Origin: Rhodamnia argentea | Taxonomy: Eukaryota; Streptophyta; Magnoliopsida; Myrtales; Myrtaceae | Direction of reading: 5' to 3' | NCBI RefSeq assembly: GCF_020921035.1 | Contig: NC_063152.1 | Location: forward strand, 29,511,903 to 29,575,902 | DNA length: 64,000 nucleotides | In this document: positions 23,950 through 36,733 of the stretch, piece by piece | How positions within the stretch are numbered: position 1 is the stretch's first letter | Layout: each line of letters begins with the position of its first letter | Translations under genes and position numbers: made by a program | Notes under the pieces: model-generated | What the model was told of the DNA's origin: nothing | Databases searched by the model: none | What the model saw: only the letters and a program-made list of their open reading frames with translations

Positions 23950-24215
23950 ATGACACAAATGGTCCTCAAACTTTAGCTTAAAGTATAATGTGGTCTCTGA
24001 TCTTTAGCAAATAAATGCGCAGTGTCGTCCATGAACTTTTAATTTGATTATTATGATCTTTAAACTTTTGGTACATGTTCAATTTCGTCCCTAGACTGTA
24101 TAAATATGTTCAATATTTTGAACAAATTTAAAGTTCATGGAAGACATTGCACATTGAGCTAAAGTTCATAAATCACATTGCATATTAAGTTAAAGTTCAT
24201 AAACCAGTTATGTCA
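23950..24215. repeat. Family C foldback, copy 2
   Basis: The left half has 'acacaaatggtcctcaaact' and 'ggtctctgatctttagc'. The right half has inverse units of 'aaagttcataaatcacattg'. The whole forms a short inverted-repeat element without coding sequence. Confidence 0.5.
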
Positions 24216-26756
24216 CCATCGCTTTGCAGACCTTGTCAAGCAACCATTCTTTAGGTGCATAAAGGATGAAAGACTACATATGGAATGACCCCTTGAGTTT
24301 TTGGACTCTGTTCTTTTTGCACCAAAGTCCAAACGCCTTCTCTGAAGGCGAATGGTCAATTTAGTGCTGAAAGAACAAAGAGGTCTACAACTAAAGCACA
24401 TAATACAGGTTCCACGTTTTAAATGCATGGCTCAATTAATTCTTTAAAGAAGTATGATACTACGCATTATCAGGTTATTAGGCATTAAAATCTTCGTTGT
24501 ATTTCGAAAGATATTGTACATGCAATCTCACCTTTTCAAGTCCTTGAGTTGAGTTTCGGCTAGTGTCATAATAAGATGAAGAAGATGGAACTCACCGGTA
24601 GAAGTGGAAGTTGCGTCTCTTTTTCTCACCGGCAAAGTTGTTCAGTCCTTCGGCATCTGCGGCACGATTTTTGAAAGTGGTTGCAGGGTCAAAATTGATG
24701 CTATTCAACACAAGGGATTTTGTCCTCGTAATATTCATCCTTTCGCAGCGAACTGTCGCTTCCTACTTAGCAACAACCCGGGATGGACTTTGAAGTGGAC
24801 CAATAGACCTATTAATTTAGTCTTTTTTCGATTTGTCATTTTAATGTTGGCAATGGTTCCTCTTTGTAATATTTCGACGGCTTTTGGTGGAACGGAAGGT
24901 TAGGTTTAGGAAAAAAGAAGAAGAACAAGTCACGAGGTTGATGAACATTTTCTGAGTCGTGGTATCTTCAAGGGAAAAGAGGGTGGTGTCTGAGGCATCC
25001 AGGGTTAAATCAAAATGCCAGGGGGCCACAACAGTGGCCCCAAACACATGACCACCAACTTGGGCAGATCCCCATGTAAGCAAAATTTTCCATTGGGTCT
25101 TGACAAGATCATGAACAAAAATCAGGTACTCAGCCCACAGATTTGGGTATGTCAGTGGATGGATGGTATATTGAAATCAACGATCAGACAATGATGGCAT
25201 CGATTTAGTCAAGTATTGTTGTTGATGTTTAAGCTGACATGAGTAAGTGTCAGATTCAACAGTTGTCAAATGTTTGGTATGCTTTCACTTGATTCAAGAG
25301 GCAGGAGCATCAAGAAGAAATTTGCCCTTGCGCATGCACAAGCTGTGCTGCTCGTTAAGTGGAGAAGCTCAGAGATCTTTCTTCTCTCCTTTGGGAGAAA
25401 GGAGTTGGATCTCTCGTAATTCATTTCAAGGAGAAATATTTTCCGATTGGAATGCTTTTGCCACGCCAACAACTGTCCAATCCAAATTGTCATAATCAAA
25501 GGCAAGGAAATCAATGCTTTGTCTCCTGCTTTCTTGGTTGCCACATAGACAAGTGGGTCTCCAAATTATGTTTTAATTCTTGATTCCATTTCATTACATG
25601 ATCCACTGCATTCTGACATTATTCCCTCTTATCATACCAAACATACAAATAATTGAACCAGATAGTCGAGACTAACTGCTGTATCATGATAACGTTTGGT
25701 GGCCTCTGCCTCTGCCTCTGTCGGCCATTGCAGGGAAACAGAAGGGCCATTGGACCAAACAGCAGATGAGCAGGAAAATTTTGGGTCAATGTGTTATGAT
25801 ATGCGTTCATTTCCTTTGTGCTGGTGCATGAGAGGGGTCCAAAAGCAACAGCAACAAATAAAACAGCTACATTTTTCTCTACAATTTCCTATACAAACCC
25901 ACCATTGATTCACTAGCTGGAATACTTTTCACTCAAAAAACAATGAAGAATAAAGGTCTGTCAACGAGTTGCATTTGTATTTTCTAGTTCTTAAGAAAAC
26001 TTCATGATCGCTGTATCAAGAGGAAGACTCGTGTTCCAAAAGACCAAGCACCCGCCTGCTCTTTGGTCTTGCAAACACCATGTATCGTGGGTTGAGTTTT
26101 ATTCAAGCTGAGAACTTCAAAAAGATCATACACAATCCCCTGGAAGCAAATTCACCTTATCATCTCGAGAGCATTTGGCCAGATCCTAAGGGTGGTTGCT
26201 TCATCATGAATGGACTGCCTTGTGTTCATCGATTAATTGCGGGCTTGCTTGAAGATCTGTTCAAAGAGTTATTATATCCATTAACCGATTTACAAATAGA
26301 GCAAAACAAAGTTAGCCGTTTGCCAACTTAAGCATCACAAGGCATAACCAGTGTTCGTATAGTAATCTAGTTACACGCTATAACGACCTATCTAAAACTT
26401 TAAGTAATCTAGCCTTCTGTATGTGACAAGTCAAAAGACAACTCATGACATAGCAGCCTGGCCTTCGCTGTTAGGCTCAGAGTAGGCGTGACGGTTGACG
26501 CCATCTTAACTAGATCATTATTTGGTTCTGCAGAACACAAAAGATAGCTATACTAAGTAAGATGTCCTCAAGTGAGGATTATGTCAAGTCATCATCCTTG
26601 ACTTCCAATTATGCTTACATCATACTGCAGAATGCCTTGACCTCTCCAATACCATTCTTCATGAGCACATGCTGGTCTATCAATGTACAAGTAGGTTCTA
26701 ATTGTAAACAGATGCAAGTCTAAGTGACAAATGATTCCGAAGCAGATCAGCAATCA
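24216..26756. other. Region with unassigned ORFs, possibly a decayed gene
   Basis: On the minus strand the frame through 25083-24841 can be read upstream to about 25160 as ordinary-looking protein (containing KTQWKILLTWGSAQVGG). Another open stretch at about 24735-24600 contains TKSLVLNSINFDPATTF. I recognise neither, and no splice scheme links them convincingly. Plus-strand ORFs at 24604-24903, 25247-25583 and 26080-26331 are equally unsupported. The part near 26756 is probably 3' UTR or downstream sequence of the Man1-like gene. Confidence 0.25.
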
Positions 26757-29700
26757 TCAAATATTAAGAGAAGTGGAAAACAAATATGCACAGTCCAACA
26801 GCTCACCTCTTCTTGATTTGTGGGATGGTTGATTGAAATTGGTATGCCCTCCATGACTAGACTTAAGTTTTCCTTGTTCTCCCTTCTTCCTTGATATTGA
26901 GGAGCTCAGAGAGCCTTCGACTAACAAAAACAAGAGAACTGAGTTAGGGAATAAATCAGAGAAAGGAAGACTTCTTTAGATTATACGAAAAATCTTGTCG
27001 AGGCCAACTCAACATGTCAAATTAAAACGAGAGACTTTAACATTTTGCATATTCTACAGACACTACAATGGTTATATGTGGCGGGCATAGTACAGATAGT
27101 TCGTCAAGCCCTATCATATACCCCACATGAACTCGTCTTCCTTTTCTTATCAGTAGAGCAAATGAACTCTTGTTCTGCCGCAAATGAGATCTGTATTTAT
27201 AATTATACATCCAGCCAAGTGATGTAGTTATACATATCCAAGTAAATTTGATGCTTCATAGTCCTTGTAGAAAATGATGATCCTCAATATATTTTGCCCA
27301 TATATTCACAAGTATTAAGAAAGGCAATTCTGCTTCAAATGCATCACGTTCCTCATGTCATTGATGAAAGATTGTCTTGTAGCTATCCCAAAATAGAGTT
27401 ACATGCTCATCTCTTCTCCTTTCAACCCGTTCTCCTTCTTTGCTTTCTTGTAAATGAGACCATAATATAATACCCAGAAAAAGCTGAAACATATTTTAAT
27501 CTCAATGCTGTCATCTAATGATTGCATAGTTATTGACCTTCTTTTCTTTGTTTTATATGTCATATTAACATTGAAATAAAGAATCAGATGACTTTTTTAA
27601 TATTGTCCAAAACATGCAATTCAAGTTAGTAGGCAGAAATTTCCGTAATATTCTATGGACACTTCAACTACACAAACCATGAAACAGATGACAAATGGCG
27701 CTGGTTGATAACATGGTGGCATTTCTTGTGAGACACAGAAATGCAGAAACTACAGAACGTAGAAAAGTGCAGCACCATGGAAAAAACCGTCAAAACATTT
27801 GCAAATACAATGGCGTGGAATTTTCTCTGCACTGTGTTTCAGGTAGAGAAATGAGCCAAAGCATTTGTGACTGTGTTTTCGATATTTCAAATAGTACATC
27901 TAACTACGAAAAACAACCATTCTGCTGTGATCCTCTTCAAGTGATCCAACTTGTGGAATTATGTTACAAGTTACACAAATTAAACATGTGCAAATTCCGA
28001 TACCTTGCCACTCCCAGACCACTTTTGATTCACCCTTAACCAGCTTTGGATATCTATCTATGCGAGAATCTTCCTGGACCAACTCTTCAAGCTGCCACAC
28101 AAATGGATATTAATACAGACAACTCTTTTCTTTTTGCTGGAAAATGAACAAGGGGAATTAGAAAAAACATGCTATCAATAAATGCCAGAGCACACATGTG
28201 TCATTAAAATGTTATCTGTCCAGAATTGGGGGTGTACGAACCTTCTTCCACAGGACACCATCTTTCCTTTCTTTCGGTAAGAGAAGGTGATCTCGTAGCC
28301 TAGCAGCAACTACCCATGGCTCAGTTTCGCCATTACCCTTCTTTGATGTCAAGGCATTCTCCTCGAGTATGTCACAAACCTATTGGTAAGATTGCAATCA
28401 ATGGTCAGACATGAAGTTGCAAGTAAAATGGAAGAACAGTACGAGACTATTAAATAGCTTATATAGCCCATCAAGCTCAGCCACTAGACCAATGTTTGTA
28501 AATCATTCTATAGAGTCATCTCTCTCTATGTTCATGATGGACGGAAAAAATATAAGATCAAGGCCCTAATCATCTCAAGAACAGGCAGTCAAAGTCTTCA
28601 TTTAAGTTAAGTGCCTGAAAAATACATCTTATGAGGCAAAAAGGTGCAGATTAAAAGATGGGACATGCATTCCAGATTTAAGCAGGTTCTCCACGAGGAC
28701 AACTGGACAGGAGAACTAATATGGCGGAGACAGCTATAATGAGTATAAAGCATGGGTTGACTCCAATGAATGAAATTACAGTTATGTCTTATCTTTGCTT
28801 TTAGTTATCTCCAATGAACTAAGTACTTTTTAATAATCAGCCAGATATATCCCTTGACTACCTGATGGTAAAGCTCTTCCACTCTAGTTGACAAATGCCA
28901 TCTGCGACGGACTTTCCAGAATAGCATTGCAGAAGCCACGAGCTGTATACCTTAATACAGTCAACAAGCTTTGGTAGTATAGATGGTAAAACATAAACAG
29001 TGAGATCTGCCCAAGAATATAATACCAGCAAAGAAACTGGCACAACCAATAACACATGCTTGAAGATCCATTGACGGATTCGGCAGGTGTATGGCTTGAA
29101 AAGTTCTGCTACTGAGTCTGGACACTTCAGCTCTTTCATCCTGCTCAAAAGTACTGAAGCATAAATGCACGTCCTCACTACATCTTCACCTGACTTTTCA
29201 ATTAATGCAAACAACATACCCAGAAAAACCTGTCCTGCTCTCCATTATTTTTCCAGCAATTTCTACTGCCTTCTGTTTTGTATAAATGAAAATAGCAGTG
29301 TCCCAGCCAAAGTTCTTCATCAGTGGGTGTCCGTCCAAATCATTCAATATCTCTTCAGCTGGAACCTGACAATACTTAGTTAGTTGTTTAAGCAAACAAG
29401 TAATCTGTAACTTTATTTAAACGCAAAGAGACATAAAATGAGTATGTAATTGTTCCAAAGTGACAGAGGAAGAGATAAGCAGCAAGAACATACCCAAGCT
29501 GTCCCAGTCCCATAGCAGAGAAGCTGAGCATTCGCTGCACAAAGACGGTTTTCAACCCATTCTGACTGAAATCACGATGATAGATTGCACGATCCGCGTC
29601 AAGATATTACATCCAACAAAAACGACACAATGAGTACAGTAGAATCAATGAGACTCATAGCATACAAGTTTCCTGGCTGTTTCATTTATATCTCCATCTT

Positions 29701-30612
29701 CCACACATGACCTCCCAAGCTTTCTGTATCCACGAGGACAATCCAGTTTGCCCTGATGGCATTCTCCATGACTTGGACAAGGCTCACAATCATCTGTAGT
29801 CATGAGAGTTAATGACAATACTGCCGATGTAAGCACTACAATGTAATTTATAGCCACGTAATTTAAACACAAAAATGCGAAAGAAAACTGCTACTGGAAG
29901 GTTCCGCCAGAAAGAGTTTGGGTATAAATCATTTAGTCTTTGCATAATGAAAAACTGAAACGTCTTCAAGAAAAGAACGTCAAAATGCCAATGCACAACA
30001 TGTCAGTACGATTTTGCCCAAGAAAGACACCTTCAGTTTTCCGACATGGAAGGGAACACAAACACCAAGCGGGCCAACAGTTAGATGATCAACACTTACC
30101 CATGTAAGAGCAGCTACCTGATCTAGCTAAAGATTCTACCTTGTGCTTGCCAAAAAGAAATTACATCATATGACAGCGATCTCGAACTCAAGCGGCCATT
30201 TAGACTTACAATCCAGCCAAAAGTGCGCTTCTCATCGCAGCTTAATGACACAATTAACAAAAACAAAGAACGCAAGCGCGACGACAAACGGACCCACGAA
30301 CCAGGCACCGAAAGCACAGGACTAGAGAAACCCATCAACATTGAAAAGGAAGGAACCTGCGAATGCATCGAGAGGGTCGATATCGCTGTCGCAGAAGGGC
30401 TTCGTCTGGGGGCGGAGGAAGTTGGCGAAGAAGTTGCAGGTGACGGCGACTGAAGAAGCGATGGCGAGCACAATCACGAGCCTCAGCAGCTCCTGCTTCG
30501 ACGGGAACAAGAATTGCGGCGGCTCCAGTGCGATCGGCGATCTCCGGGATGAAGGACGAGGAGAAGGAGAGGAGATTTTGGGTTTTGGGCGCTTCTTTGG
30601 CGTGGACGACAT
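26757..30612 (-). CDS. Man1/Src1p C-terminal (MSC) domain protein
   Basis: Nine exons join in frame to 395 aa: 30612-30357, 29793-29666, 29565-29494, 29365-29220, 29140-29026, 28942-28862, 28379-28242, 28091-28004 and 26920-26757. The N-terminus is short and basic (KKRPKPK, S/P-rich), followed by a transmembrane segment at about 45-62 (LVIVLAIASSVAVTCNFF). A Cys-rich luminal stretch contains DDCEPCPSHGECHQGKLDCP, and a second membrane segment at about 230-250 spans the exon 5/6 junction. A winged-helix-like MSC domain (VEELYHQVCDILEENAL ... EDSRIDRYPKLVKGESKVVW) completes it. The family sits in the inner nuclear membrane. Arabidopsis At5g46560 is the homologue I recall. No LEM/HeH domain is present, as in other plant members. 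The last exon reads on past a strong GAG|GTGAGC donor, so the true C-terminus may lie in a further exon. An in-frame ATG at 30684 would add 24 residues. Confidence 0.88.
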
Positions 30613-31101
30613 TTTTCTTTTCTGCATCCAAATGTCGAAGCTTGGAAATGCAGTTTGCTCTTGTTCGGCTGTTTGGTGGGACAAAACAAAAGGGTCGCGC
30701 TATTTCCATACTTATTTTGATTATTATTTTTTTCAATTAACGGACGGAAATACCATTCTTTCTTTTCAATTTATTATTTTTTATCATCGTAATCAATATA
30801 ACTGCCTTTATTTATATTTTCTCTCTTAAATTATTAATTTCGCAATATAACTGCCTTCATTTACATTTTTCTTTTCTGCATCCAAATGTCGAAGCTTGGA
30901 AATGCAGTTTGCTCTTGTTCGGTTGTTTGGTGGGACAAAACAAAGGATCGCGCTATTTTCATACTCATTTTGGCTAATGTTTTTTCAATTAACGGACCGA
31001 AATACCATTCTTTCTTTTCAATTTATTTTTTTTATCGTCGTAATCAATATAACTGCCTTTATTTATATTTTCTCTCTTAAATTATTAATTTCGCAATATA
31101 A
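30610..31101. repeat. Tandem duplication of the Man1-like gene's upstream region
   Basis: Sequence from 30611 to 30864 is repeated from 30865 to about 31101 with a period of 254 bp and only scattered changes. Matching landmarks are tctgcatccaaatgtcgaag, 'ggtgggacaaaacaaa', 'aattaacgga' and 'ctctcttaaattattaattt'. Copy 1 abuts the start codon. Copy 2 even keeps an ATG at the equivalent place, but it is followed at once by TAA on the minus strand. The duplicated block therefore contains the 5' UTR and proximal promoter. Confidence 0.85.
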
Positions 31102-33339
31102 ATATCAAATTACACTCAATAAAATATTATCTTATCATACATAATGTTATTACTTTGTCAAGAGAAGATCGTTATTTTTAATTTATGGTCTCATTTTTTT
31201 AATTACAAAATTTTTATAAAATGTTAGAAACTTTTAATTGTAACGGCTGTTGAACATACAATTAAATGGCTATGTTTTATGAAATAATTTGAGGAAAACT
31301 TATAACTCAGTCTATCTAGCAGATTATAACCTAGTGGGTGATTTTGCGAATTAAATTTGCAGGTTTCTAAAGTTAAACATTGTTGATTTGTGCTTTCTTT
31401 TTAGCTTTTCGCATTTTAATATGAATTACTATATGTTGTTGAAAATTTATTTACACATTTTGTACTTTCAAACTCGGGTAAGATTTGACCCCAAAAAAAA
31501 AAAAAGCTTGCGTAAGATTTTTTTTAGGAAAATTTTTAAGCATATTTAAAAATTTTGATCTACTTGCTATGAGAGTGAATTTACAAATTACTTTCTTTGT
31601 AGGAAGAGTTGAGCAGTAAGAAGTTTTGTGTTTTTTTCCTTTATGCGTTTATCCTTTGTTAATATTTAGATATGATCTAAATTTAAATATGTTTTACATT
31701 TGATGCTTTTAACAAATTAACCTTTTACATATTTTGACTAATTTTTCTTTTCCATTTTTATCAAGATTGGTTGAATAATTAAATTGAATTTTAATTTTTG
31801 ATTTTTTTTTTATGATAATGAATTTTTGACATGGAAATATAATCTCACTCACACTGTTAGGGAAAAAGGCACTTAATTGTATGTTCATAAATTATCATAA
31901 TTAAAAGTTTCTTGTGAATGAAAATATAAGCCGTGAATTAAAATTGACAACATTCTCCAGAAAAATGATACTAAGATATGGTAAATTGAAATCTTGACGA
32001 GTGTAATGGAGCATTTATATTATGAAATTAATGAAAAAAGTGATAAAAATAAAGGTAGTTTTGTGGATTAGCCTAATAAAAAAAGAAATAATAAATTGAA
32101 GAGAGAGAGAAGGGTATTCCGATAAGTTAACTAGAATAAATGAGTGCCTAAGCCAAAATGGGTGAAAAAATAGCTCCGCCCTTAAATAAATATGTAAATA
32201 TATATAATATATGTTCATTTTCATATAGGGTTATTGGTTTCTTCTCCAATGAGCTGTTTCTTTTCATTAAAAAAAAAAATCAATTTGCCTCTCAAATCAC
32301 GAGCTGAGGGCCCACTTGATACTTGAACTAAAGGAGTATAAATATAAAATATTCAATTCCTTTTTTTTCTATAGCCTGATTGGATTATTTTGTATATATA
32401 GTAATTACTAGTTTAAGTAGTATTATAGAATTCGAATTGAGCTTGCCAAAACATAAATAAAGTAGCATAATTCGAGTTTGCCAAAACAGTATTTTTTGGT
32501 TGAATAATTTCTCTATTTTCGTTTTTGGGTCTAATTGAATTTAACCATTTACTTAACATTTATCTAAAGCTACAAAATTCATGCTATGCATGCTTTATAT
32601 AAACAGTACATATGATAAATTTCCTGGGATATGATGGGAGTTTGCGTGCCTCGCTAGGAAAGAGGTCACCGAGATGTAGCGCAATATCACCTTCTCTTGC
32701 TGCCATGGGGTCAACCTTTGAAGAAGGATAACCCAATTTTCGACCCCCGCCAAAAAAAGGTGAACCCAATGGGAACCATTCAATTATTAAAAGTAGAGAT
32801 TGTCACATATGTTATTTAACATTTTCAAACAATCATGGATTTATTGTTGTGAAATTGAACAAACAGGTTCTCAAATCTAAACTAAGGGATATTATGTTAT
32901 CAAAGAGATGGAGTTATATTAGGAGAACTAAAATTTGCATCTAAAGATAATAAATTATTATGGTCTTCGTTCTTATTATAATTAATTATGTTGTTTATTC
33001 ATTTATTGAACCATGACCAAATGTCACCTAAATTTATTGTATGACCAAATGTCACCTAAAAAAAAAAATGCTTGAAAGTGCTATCTCTCAGTAATTTCAG
33101 GGGGGTGAAAGGTGGCTACAGTCCTATTTTAAAAAAGAAAAATTTAGTCACTAACTAATTATCTCAAATAATATGAGCAATTATTACTTTTTTTGGTCGA
33201 AAGCAATTAATCTTAAGAAAATGTTTGTGGAATTATTTAGTTTTCACGAGAGCAATATGCAATATCCATTAGTATTCAATTCGATCAAATTCAACAAAAG
33301 ACAATGAAAACTCCTGGTCGGAATCTCCTTTGCTCTCGG
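31102..33339. other. Gene-free AT-rich spacer
   Basis: Strongly AT-rich with homopolymer runs. ORFs are Phe/Ile/Lys-rich composition artefacts. No repeat ends or RNA genes were recognised. Confidence 0.45.
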
Positions 33340-34414
33340 CTCCCTCCGTTTCTCTTCCATAGCCGTTTCTTAAAGGACCCGCAAATTGCACGGTAGATTC
33401 CAAACGGACGAGGCTCAATCTAAGCTCCACCTTTCTTGAATCTTCTTTGCATTTCCGCCCCTTTCCAGCCTTTTGCCAGGTGCGTTTGCGTATTCTCTTT
33501 CACGGCTTGATTCGACCGATTTGGTCTGAAATTATCTCGGAAGTCGCTCGTCGGGAGCAAACTTATGCAACTATGTCGTTTTGCTGCCTTTCTGGAGGTC
33601 CCATGTCGCTGTATAGTTGCATCTGGATAAATGTCGGAGAGGTCGACGTTGCCGTGAGGAGTTAGATTCGATCGGAATCTTGCAATTCGAGTAGTTTTGT
33701 TTCTTTCGGAACCAGACCCAGTTAGGGATACGATCATTTTACTGGTTTAGCATTGCTGGTTTCATGATCTAATTGTAGATAGTTGGGTCATGGTTAGTGA
33801 GATTAATAAGGATGAAGCAGAAGAAACCCAGTATCTGTACGATTCATCGATTCATGACAGCAGACTCAAAGTTGTGATTTTTTCTTCTTTGTTTTCGGAA
33901 CTGACTTACAGTTGTGAACTTCATAAGCCAAATTTTAAGACTTGAAGTTAAAAATTGCTTCCATGCTTACATTGTGCCTCTACCTGATGGTCTGAGTTCT
34001 TGAATGACACATGAATCTTTTGCTATCACAATACAGTTTATTTTGAGTCATTGGGTTGAATGTATTTCACATGCTACACTGGCCGTGCCTTCATTTTCTC
34101 GTGATTTATACATCATAACTTGAGAGTGTTTAGTTCGGCTTTTTTTCATTTATTGCTTTCTTGTGATACTTTCATTGAAGATTGACGTTTCTGAAGCACT
34201 TGGTGAGAGTTCTCCTTATATTCTGAAGGATCAAAACGTTGGGTTTCTTGAAGTATTGGCAGGCACGAATACTTTGCGTTCTTGTTTTTGCTGTTTTTCT
34301 GCTGCATTTTGATATTCCTCCTGTATATGGAACAGCTCTCTAATACGTTTCTCTCGAAATTATCTTCATTTCAGTTTTGATCCCATATGAGGTGACCGGA
34401 ACCGGATTTGCTTA
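33340..34414 (+). promoter_or_regulatory. VPS55 leader exon and 5' UTR intron
   Basis: A donor-like GCCAG|GTGCGT at about 33479 and an acceptor TTTCAG at 34374 would splice a leader exon (about 33400-33478) to the exon that carries the VPS55 start at 34415. Short CT-rich leader sequence precedes the donor. Short ORFs in both directions here have no protein features. Confidence 0.4.
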
Positions 34415-35761
34415 ATGGCAGACTTACCGGGGTATATGCGTGCCTGCTTGCATTCAGGGAAACTTGCTTTCTTGGCAATTTTGGTCTCTGGTGGAATTGT
34501 GTTGCAAATTTTGGTTAGTATCAGTGGTTTTACCAGAACTTTGTTTGAGTGAAATAATAAAAAGATTCCCTTGCGAAGCACCAAGTGTCTTCTAACATTC
34601 TAATGATGTGCTGCAGGCATGTGCTTTGTACGATAACTGGTGGCCGATGCTAAGCTGTAAGTGACTGTCTCCTGGAGTATTGGATGTCATAACCTTTATT
34701 TGCATGAGCCCATGTTCACTAAGGAATTTGGACTCTCCAGTTCTTCTTTTATTGTATGGCATCTTAGCTTTTAACAAACTTAAATATGGTCATAGTCGTA
34801 TGAAATCGAATCAATTGTCAGTAAGATTGTGTCCTAACCAATAATCCTGATTCTGAATGCTTATCTTATGATTTATTGTTATGTTAACATTTCCAGAGAC
34901 AGACAGAACTGCAAGAAGTTACCCTAACCGACTTCTCTTCTTTTGTATCTTAGGGGACATACCTAATATAGACTTTCTAGCTGATAGCACCTGTGATAAT
35001 TCTAAATTATGACTCTTGGATAAATTTGTTTCAGAAACCGAGAATTTAGAAAGTGAATTACCGTTGCTGTCAGTAAGATACTGTTTAGAGTGTGTCTCTC
35101 TATGTTGAACTTCTTATCAGCCTGTGCATCTAGTGACAATATGCCCTACATGGTTATGTAGCTTTGCTTATTTATCAATCATTTTGTTTGCTTATCAAGT
35201 TGTACTTTTAGATCCCATAAAGATTTTTTGACTCAAGAGACGAATGTCGTATGACTTCAATTCCTTTTGCAATTAGAACTTCAGTCCTATAAAAGCCCAT
35301 TTTACATACGCTTCGGTTAAGTTGCTTGAGCACATGCATGACTTACAAAATCCTCATCCTTGCAGTAATCATGTATGTGCTCCTGCCTATGCCACTGCTC
35401 TTCTTCGCTGGCTCTGATAGCTCTGCTCTGTTTTCTGAATCTGATAGCGGGTTAGTCCAATTTCCTCCAACGAGAGTCCTTATCCTTTCTTTCTTATTTT
35501 CTATTTGTTTGAGCAAATGCATGAGAATTGACAAGTCCTTATTTGTTCTTTGGTGACCGATAAAACAGATGGGTGAACGCAACCAAGTTCCTGACTGGAG
35601 CTTCAGCAGTCGGAAGCATTGCCATACCTGCGATCTTGAAGCACGCCGGCGTTATCGGCTGGGGAGCTCTGGTTTTGGACCTGTCGTCATTCTTCGTGAT
35701 TGTGCTAGCTATCATGTGCTACATCCGGACAAGTGACAACGAGGAATACAGGATACTGTGA
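34415..35761 (+). CDS. VPS55: Vacuolar protein sorting 55 (VPS55/LEPROT family)
   Basis: Four coding exons, 34415-34513, 34617-34656, 35366-35450 and 35569-35761, join in frame to 138 aa, the usual size of the family. Landmarks are MADLPGYMRACLHSGKLAFL, LACALYDNWWPML, IMYVLLPMPLLFFAGSDSSA, WVNATKFLTGASAVGS and ILKHAGVIGWGALVLDLSS. Four hydrophobic segments are expected. VPS55 works with VPS68 in late endosome to vacuole transport. The Arabidopsis homologue I recall is At1g32410. Exon borders are GT-AG with matching phases. No defect is seen. The neighbour downstream on the same strand is the PPR gene, as in Arabidopsis. Confidence 0.95.
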
Positions 35762-36733
35762 GATACGACGCCACAGTAGCAGCTACAAAGAGAAACCCCC
35801 CTAGACCATTTGCGTCTCGTATGACGGCGCATCTTGTTACATCGGAGACTGTATCCATCTGTGTTGACAGAGAATTCGTTATTGTTTTTGAGCGAGTGAT
35901 TCTTTGGCTTTGTCTGGTGAGTGCTTTTGTTGCACGGTGACTTGTTAGCCTCTTGTTGTACAGACACTCATGATGTTAATGAATTTGGGAAGGAAAGCAG
36001 AAATACTCCTGTTTCTCCATGTGCAAGGTGGTGTAACTGCAGAGAAGAACTTGGTGCGCTCCACATAATTAGACAGCTGACACTGGTGCAGCTAAGAAGA
36101 ATTCAAATGTCTGATGGGTCTCCGCAATCCGTTCTTAACTATCGTAAGAGTATCTTTTGAAAAAATTTCATGGGTTAATTTCGATAAGACAGACAGAGTC
36201 ATTGATTGATTCTTTTGACAAATATGTTCTGCCCATACACAATGAACATGATGATAGATCTAGCTACCAGGTGAACGATAGGTTGATGGGTCGTGTCGGT
36301 CCGAAACAACACGGTAACAAGTGCAATCCCCGAAGAAAAAATGCCGAGAATGAAACATTCATGTACAAAATCAAGATATGTGCTCCTACTTTGGATCGCT
36401 TGAGGAAATCCCGAGTAAATGAAGCACCTTTTCGGACAAAAATTCTTCCTTTGACCGTTTGCTGCTTGGTACTGGTAGCATCTATTTTGGTTTAGGTTTC
36501 TCTTCTCTTAGAAAATAAAAAAGCTTCATTTAAAGGAACTTTAAAATGAGGATGTTTTAGAAAACCAACTCGAAATACAGTTGTTGCCCGCCTCGTGTTC
36601 GTATAACCTCAACAGTCGTTTTGTCTGTCAAATCGATGGAAGATTTAAAATCCTGCCTTGTCCTCTCACTCTTTCCCTTTTTCCACACCCAGTTGACAAA
36701 GCTCCGCACCTTGTCACACCAGGCACTCTTCCA
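35762..36733 (+). other. VPS55 3' UTR and PPR gene upstream region
   Basis: Intergenic space between two genes on the same strand. Open frames at 35758-36160 and 36157-36495 lack domains and conservation cues and partly use non-ATG starts. The open frame of the PPR gene also extends up to 36581, but only through a non-ATG codon. Confidence 0.5.

Noticed and set aside
29139-29230. Possible frameshift in the Man1-like gene
   Set aside because: A GT-AG intron of 79 nt (29219-29141) restores the frame and gives the family phrase MKELKCPDS right after it.
36581-36733. 51-codon N-terminal extension of the PPR protein
   Set aside because: The open frame has no ATG before 36734. The first codon at 36581 is TTG, so the extension is not accepted.
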